64,000 nucleotides of DNA from Bacteroidales bacterium (GTDB lineage: Bacteria; Bacteroidota; Bacteroidia; Bacteroidales; WCHB1-69), in NCBI GenBank assembly GCA_017649855.1, contig JAGCGA010000038.1:1-64000 (forward strand). The letters are read 5' to 3'. Below the pieces are notes generated by a model. The model ran no database searches, was not told the origin of the DNA, and saw only the letters and a program-made list of their open reading frames with translations. The position numbers and the translations under genes were made by a program. This document shows positions 61,002 to 64,000 of the stretch, in pieces; the first letter of the stretch is position 1, and every line of letters starts with the position of its first letter.

Positions 61002-62078
61002 ATGAAAAGACTCCCCCTCTTTGTCTCCGTTTTGCTGAACGTTATGTTCTGCGCCCTGCTCCTCCTGTTCTTCATCCGGAACTCTTTTTTGCGTCCCTAC
61101 GCGGGGAGCCCCACCAGGGAGGTCCTGGCCGGACTTCTGGTGCTGGGCTCCCTGTATGCCAACTATTTCCTGCTATATCCGAAAATATATGTGCCACGTG
61201 CACACATGATCTATTGGATGGTGCTACTAGTCATCGCCATATCGGCGGGATCTGTGGAAATACTGATTGTCTACCGCCATGTCACCGCCTGCAATGCCTA
61301 TATCATACAAGCCGTCGGCGTTTTCAACTTCATCGCCACAACCTTGCTGCTGCTTGTCGGGCGCAATTTGGCCATCAACCTCTTCCCCTTCCTGCTCAGG
61401 GAGAAGAAGTTCTACCAACAAGCCTTGGAAAAGGAGGTGAAAACCGTCCGTGAAAATTTCCGGATGCTCGATGTTGCCGACAAGAAAAACAACCTATATT
61501 TCATCTCCGTTGACGACATCTACTATTGCCAACAGAGCGGGAACTATACAAGGATCCGGACGGTACAGGGCAAGACTTACGACCGACTCTGTTCCATGAG
61601 GATCCTTGAACATTTTTTGGAAGGAGAGGAGTTCATCCGCGTGAACAGTTCCGTACTGCTACCCCTTCGATATATAAAATCCTGCAGGGGGGACAGGGTA
61701 ACCATGAAGAAAATGCCCTGGGCAGAAGAGACTTATTCCTTCCAGTTGGATCGGAAGAGACGGGAAAACGTCTCTGCACAGATAAAGGAAGGCCTTAAGA
61801 ATCTCAAGACCAGATCAAAGGACTGGAAGGTCTCCCAAAACAAAACCCCGTATAAACCGGCCGTTCCCCCGCAGACGAAGATAGACGACGTTCTTGTTTG
61901 CATCCAATGCCATCCTGACTGCAACTCAAGAGACATCGTCACCTGTACCCAATACTCCCTCAGCACCGTGGAGCGCTGCCTCGCCGAACTCCGCAAGCAA
62001 GGCCTCGTAGAGTTCCGCGGCTCCAAGAAGAAAGGAGGATACTATGTGGTGGGGGAGGGGGATGAGCTTCTCCCTTAG
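61002..62078 (+). CDS. Membrane-bound LytTR regulator with C-terminal winged helix
   Basis: The protein is 358 residues from ATG 61002. Four hydrophobic segments at about 5-25, 38-56, 65-85 and 95-120 are followed by a short helix and a LytTR DNA-binding domain (about 150-260; LYFISVDDIYYCQQSGNYTR, MRILEHFLEGEEFIRVNSSV, LPLRYIKSCRGD). A C-terminal domain of about 295-350 (VLVCIQCHPDCNSRDIV, LSTVERCLAELRKQGLVEFR, GGYYVVGEG) looks like a winged helix. No receiver or kinase domain is present, so the membrane part may sense directly. Confidence 0.85.
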   Translation: MKRLPLFVSVLLNVMFCALLLLFFIRNSFLRPYAGSPTREVLAGLLVLGSLYANYFLLYPKIYVPRAHMIYWMVLLVIAISAGSVEILIVYRHVTACNAYIIQAVGVFNFIATTLLLLVGRNLAINLFPFLLREKKFYQQALEKEVKTVRENFRMLDVADKKNNLYFISVDDIYYCQQSGNYTRIRTVQGKTYDRLCSMRILEHFLEGEEFIRVNSSVLLPLRYIKSCRGDRVTMKKMPWAEETYSFQLDRKRRENVSAQIKEGLKNLKTRSKDWKVSQNKTPYKPAVPPQTKIDDVLVCIQCHPDCNSRDIVTCTQYSLSTVERCLAELRKQGLVEFRGSKKKGGYYVVGEGDELLP

Positions 62079-62208
62079 TTTCTTAACTTCTTAGTTCCTC
62101 TTTGTGCCCTTTGTGGTATCCCTCTTTGTGCCTTCGTGGTTGACTTTGAACTATGACTTTGAGCTGTCGCCCCTTAGTTTCCCAGGGCGTGGGGAAAATG
62201 GACACTCC

Positions 62209-64000
62209 TCAATTACCTTTCATCTCCACCACGGTGATGCCGCTGCCGCCGAGTTCGAGGATCTCGTCGTTGAAGCTGGCCACGTCTTTGCGCTTGGCGA
62301 GGAGCTGCCGTACCACGTTGCGCAGGATGCCGTTGCCCTTGCCGTGCAAGATGCGCACGTTGCGGATGTTCAAGATGGACGCCTCGTCCAAGTAGTCGGA
62401 TACGGCATCCGCCATCTCGTCGGCGCGCTGCCCCCGCACGTCCAAGGTGGTGCTGAAGGCCGACAACTTCTTGTTCATGGCGTCAGCCAAGGTGCCTTCG
62501 TTATAGCGGACCACATGGCCACGTTGCACCTCGCGCGCCTCTTTCTTGCTGATCTTCACCAACTTGCTTAGGTCGGTCTTGAGGGTGATGCCATTAAAGG
62601 TGATGGTGGCCTCGCCCCCTTGTATCTTCATCACCTCTCCCGTGATCTGCATGTCGGCCAGGAAGACGGCGTCGCCTACGGTGATGGGCTTCTCATCGGC
62701 CACCATCTCCGGCTTCCGCTCTTTCGGTTTCTTGTTCTTGACCTTGATGGGCACCAACGGCTTCAGGACCTCTTCATGCTCAATGGATTCAATCTCTTTG
62801 TCCAACTCTTTCTTGAGTGTTGCCACATTCTGCCGCGCCGCCTTGGTCTTCTCGGCCTCCGACTTGGCCTCTTTGATGTCGCGGATGGTCTTCTCAATGA
62901 CCTTGTTGGCGCTCTCCACGATAGCATTGGCTTGGTTCTTGGCTTTCTGCAGGATCTCCTTGCGCTGTTTGTCCAAGGCGGCGAACTTGTCGGCATACTC
63001 GCCAATCATCTCCGCCAACTGGTCATCGGCGGCGTGGACGGTCTTGAGCATCTTCTCGGTCTCCAGCCGCATGGTCTCGATCTCTTCCAGCTTGCGCTCA
63101 TAGTCGATCTGTGCCGTGCCCGACTTCTGGATGGCGTTTTGGATGATCTCGTCGCGCAGGCCGATGTGTTTGGCTATCTCGTAGGTGAAGGAGCTGCCCG
63201 GGTTGCCGATCTTGAGCTGGTAGAGCGGTCTCAGTTCCTGTGTGTTGTAGAGCATCGCCCCGTTGACAGCCTCCGGATGCGTGTCGGGGAACATCTTGAG
63301 GTTGCCGTAGTGGGTGGTGATGATGCCGAAGGCCCGATGGTCGTAATAGCTCTCCAGGATGGCCTCCGCCAAGGCGCCGCCTAAGGTGGGCTCGGTGCCG
63401 GAGCCGAACTCGTCGATGAGGAACAACGACTGCTCGTCTAAGTTGTCTTCCATCACCTTCAGGTTGGAGAGGTGGGAGCTGTAGGTGCTGAGGTCGTTCT
63501 CGATGGACTGCTCGTCGCCGATATCGATGAAGATGTGCTGGAACAGGCCCATGTCGGAGGTACTCTGCATGGAGACGAGGAGTCCGCACTGCATCATGTA
63601 CTGCAGGAGGCCGACGCACTTGAGGCACACGGACTTGCCGCCGGCGTTGGGACCGGAGATGAGTAGGATGCGTTGGTCGGCTTTCAAGGTGATGTTGAGC
63701 GGTACTACCTTTTTGCCGTTTTTCTTCAAGGTCAGATAGAGCAGCGGATGGATGGCCTGCTGCCACTCAATGCGCGGGTAGTCGTGGATGTGGGGGAGAG
63801 CAGCCTCTATGTCGATGGCGAACTGTGCCTTGGCCCGAAGGAAGTCGTAGCACCCTAACAGTTGCTGGGCTTCCAGCAGTTCGGGGATGGCGGGGCGCAG
63901 TCGGTCGGTGAGCTCGGTGAGGATGCGGATGATCTCGCGCTGCTCGGCATTCTGCAGGTCGCGGAGCTCGTTGTTGGCATCGAAGACCTCCGCCGGCTCG
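62209..64000 (-). CDS. mutS2: Endonuclease MutS2, 5' part outside window
   Basis: About 597 codons are present; the gene runs off the right edge, so the N-terminal core is missing. Landmarks are the Walker A LLISGPNAGGKSVCLK, Walker B FLIDEFGSGTEP, the signature-type ITTHYGNLKMFP, a long coiled coil of Glu/Lys/Ala, and a C-terminal Smr domain (LDVRGQRADEM, LHGKGNGILRNVVRQLL) carrying the nuclease motif. MutS2 suppresses recombination and rescues collided ribosomes. The shortened frame that begins at 63729 starts with TTG and is only part of the gene. Confidence 0.94.
   Translation of the reverse strand, partial: EPAEVFDANNELRDLQNAEQREIIRILTELTDRLRPAIPELLEAQQLLGCYDFLRAKAQFAIDIEAALPHIHDYPRIEWQQAIHPLLYLTLKKNGKKVVPLNITLKADQRILLISGPNAGGKSVCLKCVGLLQYMMQCGLLVSMQSTSDMGLFQHIFIDIGDEQSIENDLSTYSSHLSNLKVMEDNLDEQSLFLIDEFGSGTEPTLGGALAEAILESYYDHRAFGIITTHYGNLKMFPDTHPEAVNGAMLYNTQELRPLYQLKIGNPGSSFTYEIAKHIGLRDEIIQNAIQKSGTAQIDYERKLEEIETMRLETEKMLKTVHAADDQLAEMIGEYADKFAALDKQRKEILQKAKNQANAIVESANKVIEKTIRDIKEAKSEAEKTKAARQNVATLKKELDKEIESIEHEEVLKPLVPIKVKNKKPKERKPEMVADEKPITVGDAVFLADMQITGEVMKIQGGEATITFNGITLKTDLSKLVKISKKEAREVQRGHVVRYNEGTLADAMNKKLSAFSTTLDVRGQRADEMADAVSDYLDEASILNIRNVRILHGKGNGILRNVVRQLLAKRKDVASFNDEILELGGSGITVVEMKGN

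Noticed and set aside
62079-62208. Low-complexity tract with repeated CTTAGTTTCTTAACTT and CTTTGTG words
   Set aside because: Short words of a kind common between Bacteroidota genes; a similar TTAACTTCTTAGTTTCTTAA piece lies at 60605-60627, but there is too little to define a repeat.
1-64000. tRNA, rRNA, CRISPR array, prophage, intact insertion sequence
   Set aside because: None seen on either strand by eye; no direct-repeat array, integrase or complete transposase frame found.

Overview
The window is a stretch of a Bacteroidota (most likely Bacteroidales) chromosome. The evidence is the promoter style (TAnnTTTG -7 boxes in front of many genes), two secreted proteins ending in type IX secretion (T9SS) type A sorting domains, lipoprotein signals typical of the phylum, and families mostly confined to it (WG repeats, BspA-type LRR, PepSY-like proteins, sugar-transfer ATP-grasp enzymes). 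No rRNA, tRNA, CRISPR array, prophage or intact insertion sequence was seen. Coding density is high, and the base composition is even apart from an AT-rich patch at about 20.3-23.0 kb.

Layout. 1-8.3 kb: truncated tcdA, a small membrane protein, a winged-helix/Fic protein, an SDR, a WG-repeat protein, a flavin reductase-like protein, a membrane protein, peptidase D and a DAACS symporter. 8.3-15.3 kb is rich in redox proteins: two exported flavodoxin-fold proteins, a queuosine-precursor transporter, a PreA-like Fe-S/FMN enzyme, an OhrR-type regulator with operator-like repeats, glutathione peroxidase and an EFR1-type ferredoxin-flavodoxin. 15.3-20.3 kb: a metallo-hydrolase lipoprotein, small conserved proteins, aminopeptidase P and a T9SS-exported C10 (streptopain-like) protease. 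20.3-23.0 kb is the AT-rich patch: lipoproteins, a truncated amidase and a possible transposase remnant. 23.0-32.6 kb reads as one direction: a PepSY-like protein, then the tightly packed prmA, a 1493-residue exported protein of unknown function, DAHP synthase/chorismate mutase and a C-terminal processing protease. hutI and sod follow on the other strand.

34.8-44.0 kb is the most distinctive block: seven genes on one strand that look like a surface-glycan locus. It holds two sugar-transfer ATP-grasp proteins, a TupA-like ATP-grasp, a polymerase/ligase-glycosyltransferase fusion, a secreted SUMF1-fold protein, an MBOAT acyltransferase and an AlgX/AlgJ-like partner. Together these suggest a polysaccharide carrying amide-linked (amino-acid-like) and O-acyl groups. 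44-57 kb: small outer-membrane barrels (three paralogues), diacylglycerol/undecaprenol kinase, GH20 hexosaminidase, a glutamine amidotransferase, Bcp, a HAD phosphatase, DUF1287, TatD and the F0 genes atpB-atpE-atpF without the F1 genes. 57-64 kb: a chromate-transporter pair, purE, a T9SS BspA-like LRR protein preceded by a 22-codon lipoprotein gene, a membrane-bound LytTR regulator and truncated mutS2.

Non-coding structure is rich. Two ~450-bp copies of a repeat with 20-bp terminal inverted repeats lie 35 kb apart. A nested inverted repeat lies in front of ohrR. Dispersed palindromes follow both T9SS cargo genes, and a hairpin family carrying TAGCTATTGGC lies at gene 3' ends. All functional assignments come from reading motifs by eye; no database search was run.
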